This document shows, piece after piece, positions 1-10,786 of a stretch of DNA of 64,000 bases. The stretch lies in the NCBI GenBank assembly GCA_023014365.1, contig JAEBUN010000004.1:1302001-1366000 (forward strand), given 5' to 3'. The DNA is from Lepiota brunneoincarnata. Taxonomy: Eukaryota; Basidiomycota; Agaricomycetes; Agaricales; Agaricaceae. Both the position numbers and the translations under genes were made by a program. Positions within the stretch are counted from its first letter, which is position 1; every line of letters begins with the position of its first letter. Under the pieces are notes generated by a model that searched no databases, was not told the DNA's origin, and saw nothing but the letters and a program-made list of their open reading frames with translations.

Positions 1-287
1 GCTTGGTCGCGGGGCCATTCACCCGAGTACGAGTCCCAATCACGGGTTGATGATTGGAACGGCCCTGGTTGGGGATGATAGTTTCGTGGTGAGTGAGAGG
101 CGTCTGTATGGTAGAGGGGAATGGCGCGATGGCGCGAAGAGGGGGGCGGGTCGTGGTCTGGGACAGGGAGGGGGTGATCGTCGTCGAACGTCCGTTCACC
201 AGAAGACCTGGCTGATAAAGCGGAGTGGAGGATACGGGGATTCTGAACAGGGACGGGATCGTCGTTGAGGATGCGACTGAGAGACAT
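1..287 (-). CDS. 5' end of an unidentified protein gene (runs off the window)
   Basis: The minus strand is open from an ATG at 287 to the window edge, about 95 codons without a stop. The protein begins MSLSRILNDD and continues rich in Pro, Ser, His and Asp, like the disordered N-terminus of a regulatory or chromatin protein. No domain is visible, so I give no function. The frame is long for so small a piece, and codon use resembles the neighbouring genes. It lies downstream of fumarase on the same strand. The rest of the gene is outside the window. Confidence 0.55.
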   Translation of the reverse strand, partial: MSLSRILNDDPVPVQNPRILHSALSARSSGERTFDDDHPLPVPDHDPPPSSRHRAIPLYHTDASHSPRNYHPQPGPFQSSTRDWDSYSGEWPRDQ

Positions 288-600
288 GGAGGGAGTGGCG
301 GTCTAGAACAGAAGGGAGAGGGGCGGAGAAACCTCGTGGGATGCTGAGCGAGCCACGACAGCAGCGAGACAGGCGCCTCGACAAGAAGAGAACAGTGACT
401 AAAATGGAAGGTGGGCTGGCGTTGAGTCTGGGATGTGAACAGGGACAGACGGGGAGGAGGTAGCGTGGGCAGAACGGGGGAGAGACTCAGCCAGGTAAGG
501 GTGATGTGAGTGACTTGGTCAGGGTTATGGGAGGCGATACACTCGTACTTAGTTTTTAGTTCTCTGATAAAATATCTCGCACTCGGTACGTATATGTAAT
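288..600. other. Intergenic: fumarase 3' side and promoter of the partial gene
   Basis: About 310 bases, purine-rich near 290-500. I see no coding frame with a recognisable product and no clear promoter motif. Confidence 0.5.
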
Positions 601-2661
601 CTACGCCTCGTCAGGGTATAGCATCAACTCTGGCCGCACTTTGGCGTCAAACTCGTCTGGTGTCAAGAATCCTAGTGCCACAGTCGCTTCTTTCAGCGTT
701 GTGCCCTCCTTGTGGGCCTTCTTCGCACACTTGGCAACATCTAACCAAACACTTCAGTCACGAACGCAGCCAGCCAGGCCCTCTGGGCTCCACTCACTGT
801 CATAACCAAGGTGACTGTTGAGAATCGTCGCTAACATCAACGACTCGTTCAGCAACAAGTTTATGCGCTTCTCGTTCGCTTCAATGCCAGCGACGCAGTT
901 CTTCGTAAACGACCGTGCACCTGGTCACGAACCCATCAGGACATTTCCCACATAAAATGTGCCAGCTGTCACCCACCATCACTAATCAAACGGATGCTCT
1001 GCAGCACATTTTTAATGATCACAGGCTTAAACACATTGAGCTAAACAAGTACCCATCAGGCCGCCAGCAACACAGCATTCGTTGAAAACTGACCTCAAAT
1101 TGTCCGCTTGCGCCAGCAACACTGACAGCCGTCTGGTTCCCCATCACCTGTGCAGCTACCATTGTCAACGCCTCGCACTGTGTAGGGTTAACTTTGCCAG
1201 GCATAATGCTACTGCCGGGCTCATTCTCAGGCAGGTTCAACTCACCCAGACCACACCGCGGTCCGGATGCTAGATACCGAATGTCATTGGCAATTTTCAT
1301 CAGGGAGCATGCGATCACATTCAAAGCCCCATGTGCCTCTACAAGGGCATCGTGGGCAGCCAATGCCTCGAACTAAAGAAAAAAAATTTCATTAAGTCAA
1401 CGCACAATGCTTGCGACAGTAACTGACCTTATTTGGGGCAGTCTTGAATTCCAGTCCAGTGAGCTTGGAGACCTCTGCAGCGAAACTGACGTCGAACCCC
1501 TTTTTAGTATTGAGACCCTATGACGCAAGCAATCAGGAAAATGACCCCATGCTCTATGAAAAAACCTTGACGAACCGTCCCAACGGCGGTCCCCCCTTGA
1601 GCCAAAAGACTCAACCTGGGCAGAACATCTCTCACGCGGTCAATGCCGTTCGAAACCTGCTGGACGTATCCACTAAATTCCTGCCCGAGAGCCAAAGGCG
1701 TAGCATCCTGATATTGGATGATGTAATCCCCCGAATTGTAGACATGGTACATCATATCATACCTGCAAGTGAGTACGGCCAATCTTGATAATCTTATCAA
1801 AAGCCTTGGCCTTCGCGTCCAAAGCATCCCGTAACTCCGTGAGCGCAGGTATCAGAGAGCAATGAAGCTCCGTGACTGCGGCAATGTGCATTGCCGTGGG
1901 GAACCTGAAAGCCCAAGTAAACGGACAGCTCGGTCAGATTGTGGTTGTAAAACGAAAACGCACGTATCATTGCTGCTCTGGCTTCTATTGACATGGTCGT
2001 TGGGGTGCACCGGCTTCTTGGAACCAAGCTCACCGCCAAGGATTTCAATGGCACGATTCGAGATAACCTTCAATGGTAGTCAGCCCACTTACTACTGAAA
2101 GTCCTTGAGTGAAAGAAGACCCACTTCGTTAGCATTCATGTTACTCTGAGTTCCGCTGCCAGTTTGGAAGACTACGAGAGGGAAATGGTCAATCAGCTTC
2201 CCAGAGATGACCTGGGAAACAAATGGTCAACAAATAACCCCCCCCCCTCGAGGTACGACAGATGTTCTCACATCATCAGCGGCCTTCTGAATAGCCTCTC
2301 CAATCTTGAGATCCATTCCATACCCAACATTCAAGATAGCAGCAGCCTTCTTGATAATACCAAAGGCCTTGATGAGAGGAGGCGGTAATCGTTCAGTCGG
2401 TCCACCAATGTCAAAATTCTGAAGGGATCTATCTCAAGTCCGGTTACTGTATCCCGTTGGTTATCCAACGCATGCATTTAGCACCTACCTTTGCGTCTGA
2501 GCACCCCAATACCGATCGGCCGGAACTCGAAGGTCCCCGAATGTGTCACGTTCTACACGATATCTTTGCGAGGACTGCCCAGCACGATTAGCAGCATTCT
2601 ACACTTCCAAAACATAGCCTACCCACCATGAGAGCCGCAGAAGACGAAAGTAGTCTTGCAT
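601..2661 (-). CDS. FUM1: Fumarate hydratase, class II, mitochondrial
   Basis: Interconverts fumarate and L-malate in the TCA cycle. Exons can be followed from a short basic presequence (ATG at 2661) through [20 protein letters not shown], the [12 protein letters not shown] substrate region, [14 protein letters not shown], and [20 protein letters not shown]. The class II signature [13 protein letters not shown] lies near 1216-1178. The C-terminus ends [21 protein letters not shown]. All splice junctions examined keep the frame, so the gene looks intact. One donor is GTTCGT instead of the usual GTAAGT type. The intron near 2207-2267 contains a run of ten Cs on the plus strand. The first exon and the exact start are the least certain parts. 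PEX11 is divergent, about 650 bases away. Confidence 0.93.
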
Positions 2662-3311
2662 TTAGGATTCCATGTCTAGAAGTACGAAGTAGCTGTATCC
2701 AGTCAATATCACGTGGGTAGGGGTGGAGAGTCTGTGATTCTCACTTGACGGGGAAAACGGAGAGCAGTGGTAGTGTACATGGCTGCACCGAAAAATGTAT
2801 GTCAGACGGAAGCAGGGACGCGAGGGTCAGGAAGCGACGGGTCTGTAACAACGGACTCAACGGCAACCAGGAGTCGAATCCCATCACACCAACCTCCTCT
2901 AGCGGCGTTTGCCGTCCGATTTTTCCCGTTGAACATGCCAGATACTTGAAGAACGAGAGGGCAATCGGAGGCTCTCATCTGAAGCTACAATCATCGATTT
3001 CGTGCCTGCTGCTCCCATTCCCATGTGATAACACACAAGAGATTGCTTGAACGGAAGGTTAAAACCTCCAGTATAAGTACCTCTGATTCTGACACTCGTT
3101 GTGTTCGCATCCATCAACCCTGCCGGGTTTCATCACGCACTCACACCGATAAATTACCCAAGCATCATTGTATTTCATATGCTCATATTCGTACTATCCA
3201 GTACTTACACTATTCTCAAAATCACGTGTCAGCCGGGTATTCGGTACCGTTCAGTGGTGGAGATAAACCAGTCCTTCTTTACGCCCGACACACACCAGCG
3301 TAACGTGTACA
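2662..3311. other. Divergent intergenic region between FUM1 and PEX11
   Basis: 650 bases carrying both promoters. A TATA-like stretch (tataagta, 3072-3079) is the only possible core element I noticed. The small open frames here look like chance. Confidence 0.4.
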
Positions 3312-4377
3312 ATGGCCAGCGTCGCTTCACAAGTCGTCTTCCACCCTACTGTGTCCCAAAGTCTCAAGTATGGGAGTACTACGCTAGGCCGAGACAAGGT
3401 AACAGTCATTCAAATGACCCCATCAACCCCCTCCTCATATACCATAGGCCTACCGGGCTGTTCAATATTTCGCAAGATTCTACACCTGGTATCTTCTCGG
3501 AAAAGGAAACAAAGATGAGGCTGCTCGTTGGGCTGGCCTGAAAACGCACCTCGGTACTGCGAGGAAATGTGAGTGGGTCCACTGTTACAGGAAATCTCAT
3601 AATTGTCATATATCGGCATTAGTAATGCGTCTGGGCAAGCCAATGGAGCATCTACAGGCTGCATTGAAGGCAACCCTCACCTCCGGCCCATTTGCCGAAA
3701 ACATTACGACCGTCGCGCGACAAATCGGCTACTTTGGGTACCTCAGTTATGACATGTTAGTTTGGGTAAGCCCACCGCCCAACTTTCGAGATAAGACCAC
3801 CATCAACATGTTAACATTAACCACCAGGCTAGTACCATCAAATTCATCAGGTTGAATCCAGAGACTGCGCAGAGAATCGCCAAGAGATCCTTCCAGTTCT
3901 GGTTTGCAGGTATCGCCTTCAGCATCATCAATGGTATCCTCAAGGCAAGTCCTTTCAGCCGTGAAATTCATGGCATCGGTTTTGACAATAAGCAGACCGT
4001 AAGGCTCAGCAAGGAAGAGCAGAAGTTGCAGGGATTGTCACCCTGGGGTGAAAAGGATTTGGGTGAGGAAGCTGCGCGTGAGACCAGATTGAGCGCGGTA
4101 GCAGCGCAAGTTATTTCGGACCACCTCCTGCCATACAATGCTTAGTCCCATCTAGTGCTCGTGCCGCTACTCGCCAGCAGTTCATCATTGACCTGTGTGA
4201 TGTCTGGATACCCGCCACTGGTGCTGGCATCTTGAACATGAATGACGGAGCCTTGGGTATTTTAGGGTATGCCCTAGTCACCTGACTACGCAACATTGTT
4301 GTTCACCAGTTTGCAGCTTGATATCGTCCCTCTTGGGTGCCAAAGCCCAATGGCTCAATGTAAACGGCAAAAAATGA
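3312..4377 (+). CDS. PEX11: Peroxisomal membrane protein PEX11
   Basis: Drives peroxisome elongation and division from the peroxisomal membrane. The protein starts MASVASQVVFHPTVSQSLKY and continues with RAIQYFARFYTWYLLGKGN, LMRLGKPMEHLQAALKATL, QIGYFGYLSYDMLVWASTIK, SPWGEKDLGEEAARE and ATRQQFIIDLCDVWIPATGA. It ends SSLLGAKAQWLNVNGKK. This is the full PEX11 pattern at the usual length of about 235 residues. One intron (3945-3995) begins GC in a perfect AAG|GCAAGT context. A second (about 4106-4155) keeps the frame only if its donor is also GC, or if there is a +1 break there. The last intron ends at cttgcag, giving GILGLISS. Confidence 0.92.
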
Positions 4378-4459
4378 GTGGTCATACATGCTGCGATTCT
4401 TCCTCTCAACTTCGAGAACAAGCAATTCATCTGGCAGTATTCTTGATGTCGTTGTATTA

Positions 4460-4942
4460 TTATATTGCGTCGCAGAATACATAGGTTTGAAAACATACGA
4501 GTAATATGCCGGAATGGTGCCCTAGCCTGGGAGCAAGCATGACGGGGAAAGTTATGAGATAGTAGTCGCCTCCGGTTCCTTGCTGACTCCGTCGCTCGCC
4601 TTGTTGGTTTCGTAGGTGCATGTATTCTTTGCGAATTTTCTCCATGGGTTCTGGACCGGTACTTTAGGAAGACTTAACCTGACAGTTCAAAATGCATTAG
4701 AACCTCTTACTCACAATTGAATCATGCAATCTTGAACCATCTTCAACTTTCCTTTACATGCCCATACCACCGATACGGTGCGACCCGAAGCACATTGAGC
4801 AAATTCTTTGCTTAGAATGAGCACTAAAGATGTAAAGATTCACAGAAATCGCACCTTTGACAACTGGATCACATTCCTTCAAAGCACGTGCCTTGGTGGT
4901 CTTCAGCAGGGTTTCTTCTTCGCGTCGGGATAGTGCGTTCAT
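4460..4942 (-). CDS. CMC1: COX assembly mitochondrial protein CMC1 (twin CX9C)
   Basis: A small intermembrane-space protein that helps cytochrome c oxidase biogenesis. Splicing two introns gives MNALSRREEETLLKTTKARA, then CDPVVKEFAQC, ASGRTVSVVWA, CKGKLKMVQDC and GPEPMEKIRKEYMHLRNQQ. Both CX9C motifs are exact. They form the two disulfides of the CHCH hairpin and mark import by the Mia40 route. The chosen ATG at 4942 leaves eight residues before the conserved helix. The tail after RRSQQ is longer than usual for the family, so a last intron may have been missed. It shares its promoter region with lipoyl synthase, which starts 153 bases away on the other strand. Confidence 0.82.
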
Positions 4943-5095
4943 TGAACAATCGAGGGTGGGATAGGCTCGTGTCCCCAAGAGAAAGTGTTTGTTTCTGAGG
5001 ATGAAACCAAATAGTACGGGCCAATTGCAAATAAACGATTATTTCATGACCTATGTCATTACCTCCTTGTCGCTCGAATTGAAGTTTCGTTAGGG

Positions 5096-6596
5096 ATGTT
5101 GACTTCGCTGCGGGTGTTACAAGGGAGCATTTCCCGTTGTTCCCGCACGCTCGCAACAGCAGCCCCTTCCACCCCGACCCAACGGTCCAAATTCAACCAG
5201 GAACTTGCCAACGGACCGAGTTTGGATGATTTCATTGCAGGCGACCCGCCTGAACGTGTGGTGCTTGGAAATACAAAGGGGTACGTCCGGCGAAATCGAA
5301 CTGCACACCGTCTTTACGTCCTTTCCTCTCCAGACCCAGGCTTCCATCCTACCTTAAGACGTCCATCCCATCTGGAGGCTCCTATACAAAGATCAAGAAA
5401 GACCTCCGGGGACTGAAACTGCACACTGTCTGTGAGGAGGCTAGATGTCCTAATATTGGTGACTGCTGGGGTGGCAATCCAAATGCGACCGAAGCAGAGA
5501 ACCGTAGCAAAGCCACGGCCACTATCATGGTAGGACACTTAATTTGTGATCAAGTTCCGGTGCTAATTTACTCCAGTTAATGGGTGATACTTGTACTCGA
5601 GGGTGTCGTTTCTGCTCTGTTAAAACCTCCCGGTCGCCCCCTCCCCTAGACCCACACGAGCCGGAGAGCACCGCAGAAGCTATCAGCCGGTGGGGCCTGG
5701 GATATATTGTTCTTACGAGTGTGGACAGAGATGGTGCGAACGACACTTGATTCAGACTCAACTTCTACTCATCTATTTCGGTAGACCTTGTTGATGGTGG
5801 AGCACACCATTTCGCAGAAACGATTCATAAAATCAAACAGAAGTAAATACCGGCTTTTTATGGCTATTAATCAGATACTCAACTCTCACAGAGCACCCCA
5901 CATCCTTGTGGAAGCCTTGACCGGTGACTTTGCGGGCAATCTTGAACATGTGTCGCTGGTGGCCAAATCCGGTCTCGATGTATACGCCCACAACATTGAA
6001 ACAGTTGAAGAGCTCACGCCGTATGTTCGCGATCGTAGGGCCACATTCCGTCAGAGCCTTAGCGTACTGGAGCATGCTAAAAGGGAAGGTGTTCGTGTGA
6101 CAAAAACTAGTATCATGCTTGGTGTGGGTGAAACAGAGGATCAGGTTTTAGCTGCCTTGAAAGGTACGCCAGCTTGAACTTCATTTTTCAACGGTGGACC
6201 TCACACATCTTCGTGACCAGAACTACGCAAGATAAATGTTGACGTTGTGACGTTTGGACAGTATATGCGACCAACGAAACGGCACATGAAAGTCGATCCG
6301 TTATGTTGAACCAGCTGAGTTTGACAGATGGAAAGAGGTAGCTGAGGGTTTAGGCTTCTTGTATGTTGCCAGTGGGCCCTTGGTAAGAAGCAGTTACAAG
6401 GCAAGTTGCTATTGTTGCCTTCGCTGGATGCTGTCTCATTTCAAATTAGGCTGGTGAATACTTCATCGAGAATGTTCTTCGAGGAAAGGCTAGCGAGCGA
6501 CAAACACGGCGCTTAGTAGCCGCAGGAAAGCATCGAAACAAACGCTGCAGTGACCTCATGAACAATCGGCATAGATATTTCGACACTTTAATATAA
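5096..6596 (+). CDS. LIP5: Lipoyl synthase, mitochondrial (radical SAM)
   Basis: Inserts two sulfurs into octanoylated E2 and H proteins to make lipoate. A mitochondrial presequence is followed by the auxiliary cluster motif [12 protein letters not shown] (CX4CX5C, from 5431) and the radical SAM motif CTRGCRFC (CX3CX2C, 5592-5615). Then come [49 protein letters not shown] and [13 protein letters not shown]. The last intron (6401-6449) is GC-AG with donor AAG|GCAAGT. The frame breaks by +1 near 6298: after HMKVD the natural continuation [20 protein letters not shown] needs one base skipped. Everything else is intact. Its substrate, the E2 subunit, is encoded 8.4 kb downstream. Confidence 0.92.
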
Positions 6597-6983
6597 TACT
6601 CTTTTAGATTAATAGAACTTATTTACTGAGCACAGACGGGGAGTAGAGTGACACAAATATGATTAGCAAGAGGTGAGAGTAAGATATATGAGGGAGAGAA
6701 GGTGTGCAATATGTAGATGGTTGTGTTGAGTTGAGGAGGACGCAGCAGCGATGGGAAGCTGCGAGGCATTTGCATCAGCCCTCATCTGGAGGAAGGTTGA
6801 GGGGCTTGGGCTTGACGCTCGAGATGTAGTTGGTGGAGAGCTGCGTCGCTTCGTCTCTGCCCCCCATCTTGGAGTCCGGCACGGTCCTTGTTTTTGAATC
6901 GGAGCCCAAAATAGGGCCGTGTGCAAACTCTATTCGCCTGGATCAACAAAACATCATCGTTCGATCTCACGTCTGTCGACAAA
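6597..6983. other. Intergenic region between lipoyl synthase and RPS28
   Basis: About 390 bases. It holds the 3' flank of lipoyl synthase, the RPS28 promoter and one short minus-strand frame that is listed separately. No TATA box or other motif was recognised. Confidence 0.4.
6775..6867 (-). CDS. Possible 30-codon small protein
   Basis: From an ATG at 6867 the minus strand encodes MGGRDEATQLSTNYISSVKP followed by KPLNLPPDEG and a stop. The composition looks protein-like and the same frame is open upstream, but no domain is recognised. It may be the last exon of a short unrecognised gene reading away from RPS28, or chance. Confidence 0.2.
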   Translation of the reverse strand: MGGRDEATQLSTNYISSVKPKPLNLPPDEG

Positions 6984-7349
6984 ATGGTGAGTAGAGCCTA
7001 AGCTCCCCATCGTTTAACGTGTTGCTGAAGTTATCTCAGGATTCTTCAAAAGCCCCCGTCAAACTCGCAAAAGTCATCAAGGTGAATCTGATGTTATGGT
7101 AAAAGTACAACCGGCCAACCAAATGATTCATAGGTTCTGGGACGAACTGGCTCCCGCGGTGGTGTCACCCAAGTTCGGGTTGAATTTATGGATGACACTT
7201 CTCGGACGATTATTCGTAATGTGAAGGGACCTGTGCGGGAAGAGGATATCCTTGCTTTGCTCGAGAGTGAGCGTGAAGCTCGGTGAGTCGATACTACTGA
7301 TTAATGTAACTATCACACTCATTCTGTGCGAACCAGCCGCCTCCGCTAG
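6984..7349 (+). CDS. RPS28: 40S ribosomal protein S28 (eS28)
   Basis: A small-subunit ribosomal protein. The ATG (6984-6986) is its own first exon, followed at once by an intron starting GTGAGT. The next exons give [54 protein letters not shown] and [13 protein letters not shown], the complete eS28 sequence of 68 residues. All three introns are GT-AG and about 50 bases long. Nothing is missing or altered. A start codon alone in exon 1 is common in fungal ribosomal protein genes. Confidence 0.95.
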
Positions 7350-7646
7350 ACAGTCGCATATGTTTGAGCTATCGTTCGCTGTCCTTGCGCTATTCGTTGC
7401 ATGTATAATATACATGATCCGATGCCTGTGTCCCATCTCGCCCAGATCAGAACGAAGGACAAGACATTTGTAAGGATTGTTGGCCAAGCCAAACCCCTTA
7501 GGCCTTGACCCCAATGCTGAGTAGGCCGAAACGCCGAGTGTATGACCAGTTAGAATTACACGTTTGTAGCCCGACATCACGTGGGATACCTCAAGTTGGT
7601 GAAATGCCCTCAGTCAAATGGTTTTATCGTTATCGTTCATCACGCC

Positions 7647-8770
7647 ATGGACAGGGATTCCTCCTATGCCTACGTAACTTTGCTCACTAAACCTGCCTAC
7701 TTACCTGGAATTCTCGTCTTGGACCACGGCCTACGTTCAACAGGTTCCAGGTATCCCCTTGTTGTGATGGTTACTCCTGGACTCTCGAAAGAGGCAAGAG
7801 ATCTGCTTCGAAAGCGGAACATTCGCATGAGAGATGTCGACCCCTTGCGACCTGCTCCTGCCAGCCTCGCTTCGGCTCCGCACAAGCATGATGAAAGATT
7901 CGCAGATACCTGGACGAAGCTCAGGTATTGACTCCAATCTGTCATCTGGGGTATGGAGAACTTTTTTGCTAACTTGGTTAATCACACACGCAGAGTTTTC
8001 CAGCTGTTTGAATTTCGCGTGAGATTCCGTCTGTCGATCAGCTTCAAGTTCTGCATATTTACTGACGTCCCAAGCGGGTTGTGCTGTTGGATTGTGACAT
8101 GATCATCAAGCGGAACATGGACGACCTTTTCCAGTTCGACCTGGAAGACGATCAGATTGCCGCCACTTACGTTTGTGCCTGCAATCCCCGGAAATTCAAG
8201 CACTATCCCGCAGACTGGTGAATTCGATCTCCGCATGGAATACACTGAGGCTGACTTATGTTCTTCCCCAGGAAACCGGAGAATTGCGCTTATTCCGCAT
8301 ATGCTCGTATTAGCACCCTACCTCCTCATGGAACAAAGGATGCGCCTCGCCCTCACACTCAGCTCAATTCAGGAACAGTCGTTCTCAATCCTTCGAAGAA
8401 GCTATCCGATGCGCTTTTTGACTTTTTCTCCACGAATGACAAGATCTTGACATATTCATTCCCAGATCAAGACCTACTCTCTGCCTATTTTGATCGGAGA
8501 TGGAAGCTTATACCGTGGTACTATAACGCACTGCGGACGTTGCGTTACGTCCACCCCGATCTATGGAATGATGAAGAAGTGCGATGTGTGCATTATATCC
8601 TACCTGATAAACCATGGCAGTCCAGACGGACACCAGACGAACATGTCGAGCACTTTGGGCTCCTCAACGATTGGTGGTGGCAGCAGTTCGACGAGGTGGC
8701 CCGCACCATGGAGTCCATGGACCCGGAAGGGTGGAGACTGCTCCTGACATACGTCGATGTCTCGATGTGA
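7647..8770 (+). CDS. Glycosyltransferase family 8 protein (glycogenin/galactinol synthase-like), copy 1
   Basis: Predicted nucleotide-sugar-dependent glycosyltransferase of the GT-A fold. It begins MDRDSSYAYVTLL, then has PAYLPGILVLDHGLR and YPLVVMVTPGLS. Next is RVVLLDCDMIIKRNMDDLF, whose DxD motif (DCD) should bind the metal and sugar nucleotide. FNSGTVVL-type and PDQDLLSAYF segments follow, with YYNALRTLRYVHPDLW and VRCVHYILPDKPW. Four exons join in frame. The in-frame ATG at 7647 matches the start of the neighbouring copy. Glycogenin and plant galactinol synthase share this layout, so the acceptor cannot be assigned. It is the first of two tandem copies with the same exon junctions. Confidence 0.82.
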
Positions 8771-9657
8771 ATACGTTGTAACCCCGATTTCCCAGTCGGG
8801 TATGATAGTTTGTACCCTGAATTCCCAGCCCCCGGTAATTCTCAGAGCCACCATTCGAAACATGGAAAGAATAGAAAGGAATACGGGAAACGCGCTCTAG
8901 AAAAGATTGAATGCCGTGTGATTGAGAACGCATTTGTTCCCTGTGCTTGGAAATTTTCCGGTGGCCTCTCAGGGCTGCGCGGATCCTTTTTGTTCCCGTG
9001 AGCGAGCCCTCTGTCGTCGTACACAACGAGCGCTGGTGCCTCCCCAAGCGATTGTTTTTCCTTGGCCGAAGACATCGAAATCTGATCTCGCTCGGCTCAG
9101 ATAATTTCATGAAAATCATGTCAGCCGTCACCGTTTTGACCGCATAGCTTTTCTTGTCGTTTGGGTACCCCCGTTCGTCAGTTACCGAATCGCCGAAGAT
9201 GAACTTTGCTGCGATCCCCCAGTGTATTTTTGGGTAGCCAATCCCCTGCTTTGCGCCTCTTACGAACTCAGATCTACTCAAGTCCCATCGGCCGGGCGGT
9301 TCTCGCGCAGGGCTTCCGGCCACAAATACCCTCTGCTAGTCTGCCTGCCCTCTGGGTATCTTATCGATGCGAGATAACGCTTCCCTGTACACCAGGTTTA
9401 ACGTGCTCCATTTTTCGGAGCGGGGCCATCAGAAGATAACTACATCCATGTGTCATCAGGGCTATAAACACGATGGTATCAAAGTAGAAGTCATTCAATG
9501 CCAAGCAGCTTTATAATATTCCAAACAATGTTTACATACTTGGCGGAGGTAATAATTAGCGCTTCTATTCTTCCCAGGTCACCCCAGTAGCACTCGGTCC
9601 CATCCTGTCTACCCTCAACCCACTCCAGAGCTGGCACATTCCCCAAGGTCAACACAA
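8771..9657. other. Spacer between the tandem GT8 genes
   Basis: About 890 bases with no recognised gene. A 219-codon open frame on the minus strand (8664-9323) runs through it and into the 3' end of GT8 copy 1. It has no recognisable motif and is probably chance. The promoter of copy 2 must lie here, but no TATA box was evident. Confidence 0.4.
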
Positions 9658-10733
9658 ATGTCCTCCCGACGCGCATATGTTACTCTGCTCACACAACCGA
9701 CCTATCTACCGGGATTGCTGGTGCTGGACTATGGTCTCCGGGCCGCAAAGTCCAAGTATCCGCTAGTCGCAATGGTCACGCCAAGCCTACCGAGGGAGTG
9801 CAGAGATCTCCTCCACAAACGGGGTATCCGGACGAGGGAGGTGGAACCCCTGTATCCTGAGGCTGGCAGATACACTCTCAATCCACAGGATGCAAGGTTT
9901 GCCGACATCTGGGCAAAATTGAGGTGAGCAGAAACTTGATGATGGGCGCCTATGTGTCCTCATGTCAGGTCTAAAGATGCTTCGAGCTGGTTGAATTTGA
10001 TGTAGGGCGGTTGTTTGTGTTCTTGGATGAGGATTGATATTCGACAGGTCGTTGTTTTGCTGGACTCTGATATGGTTGTCAAGAAAAACATGGATGATTT
10101 ATTCGACGTCGACCTGCCTGCCGGTCAGATAGCGGCAGCCCATGTTTGTGCCTGCAATCCTCGCAAGCTCAAGCACTACCCCGCAGATTGGTGATTACCA
10201 ACCTTGGGACTATTGAACGAAAACTCATTATATTTATCAGGGTTCCAGAAAATTGTGCACATACCGTTGTATCCCATCCGCGGGCACCTCCGCCACAAGT
10301 CACACCCCAATCCCCCCGTCCATACAACCAGTTCAACTCCGGAACCGTCGTCCTGAGACCTTCCAGGAAGCTCTCTGAAGACATCTTGCATTACTTTTAT
10401 ACAACAGACAAGTTAGCCGAATTCACGTTTTGTGATCAGGATCTGCTCAACGCCTTCTTCGTCGGGCGCTGGAGACCTTTGCCATGGTACTACAATGCGC
10501 TGAAGACCCTGCGCAACATTCACCGGCAGTTGTGGGACGACAACGAAGTCAGGTGCCTGCACTATATCCTCGCTGACAAACCATGGAAAGCGAGAGTGAC
10601 CCCGCCAGAAACGGCTCAACAATTCAGTGTGGTGAATAGTTGGTGGTGGAGTCATTTTGACAAGTTGGGGGAAGAGTTGCAAAGAGAGGACCCTCAAGGT
10701 TGGAAGTTGGTATTGAGGCATATCCAGAACTGA
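9658..10733 (+). CDS. Glycosyltransferase family 8 protein, copy 2
   Basis: Paralog of the gene at 7647-8770 with the same four-exon plan. It starts MSSRRAYVTLLTQPTYLPGL, then has YPLVAMVTPSLP, VVVLLDSDMVVKKNMDDLF (DxD as DSD), AAAHVCACNPRKLKHYPADW, FNSGTVVLRPSRKL, YYNALKTLRNIHRQLWDD and VRCLHYILADKPW. All junctions keep the frame and both DxD aspartates are present, so it should be active. The two copies differ at many positions, so the duplication is not recent. The gene ends 53 bases from the convergent KAE1 gene. Confidence 0.82.
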
Positions 10734-10786
10734 CGGTAGATGAATGTTGAGTAGCGAGTGTACTTCATTCAGAATATGGGTATCTA

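Noticed and set aside
2865..2895. Sequence resembling a tRNA B box (gagtcgaatccc)
   Set aside because: No matching A box or cloverleaf could be drawn around it.
8664..9323. 219-codon open frame on the minus strand between the GT8 genes
   Set aside because: No motif, overlaps the coding 3' end of GT8 copy 1 in antisense, and the region is GC-balanced enough for chance frames of this size.
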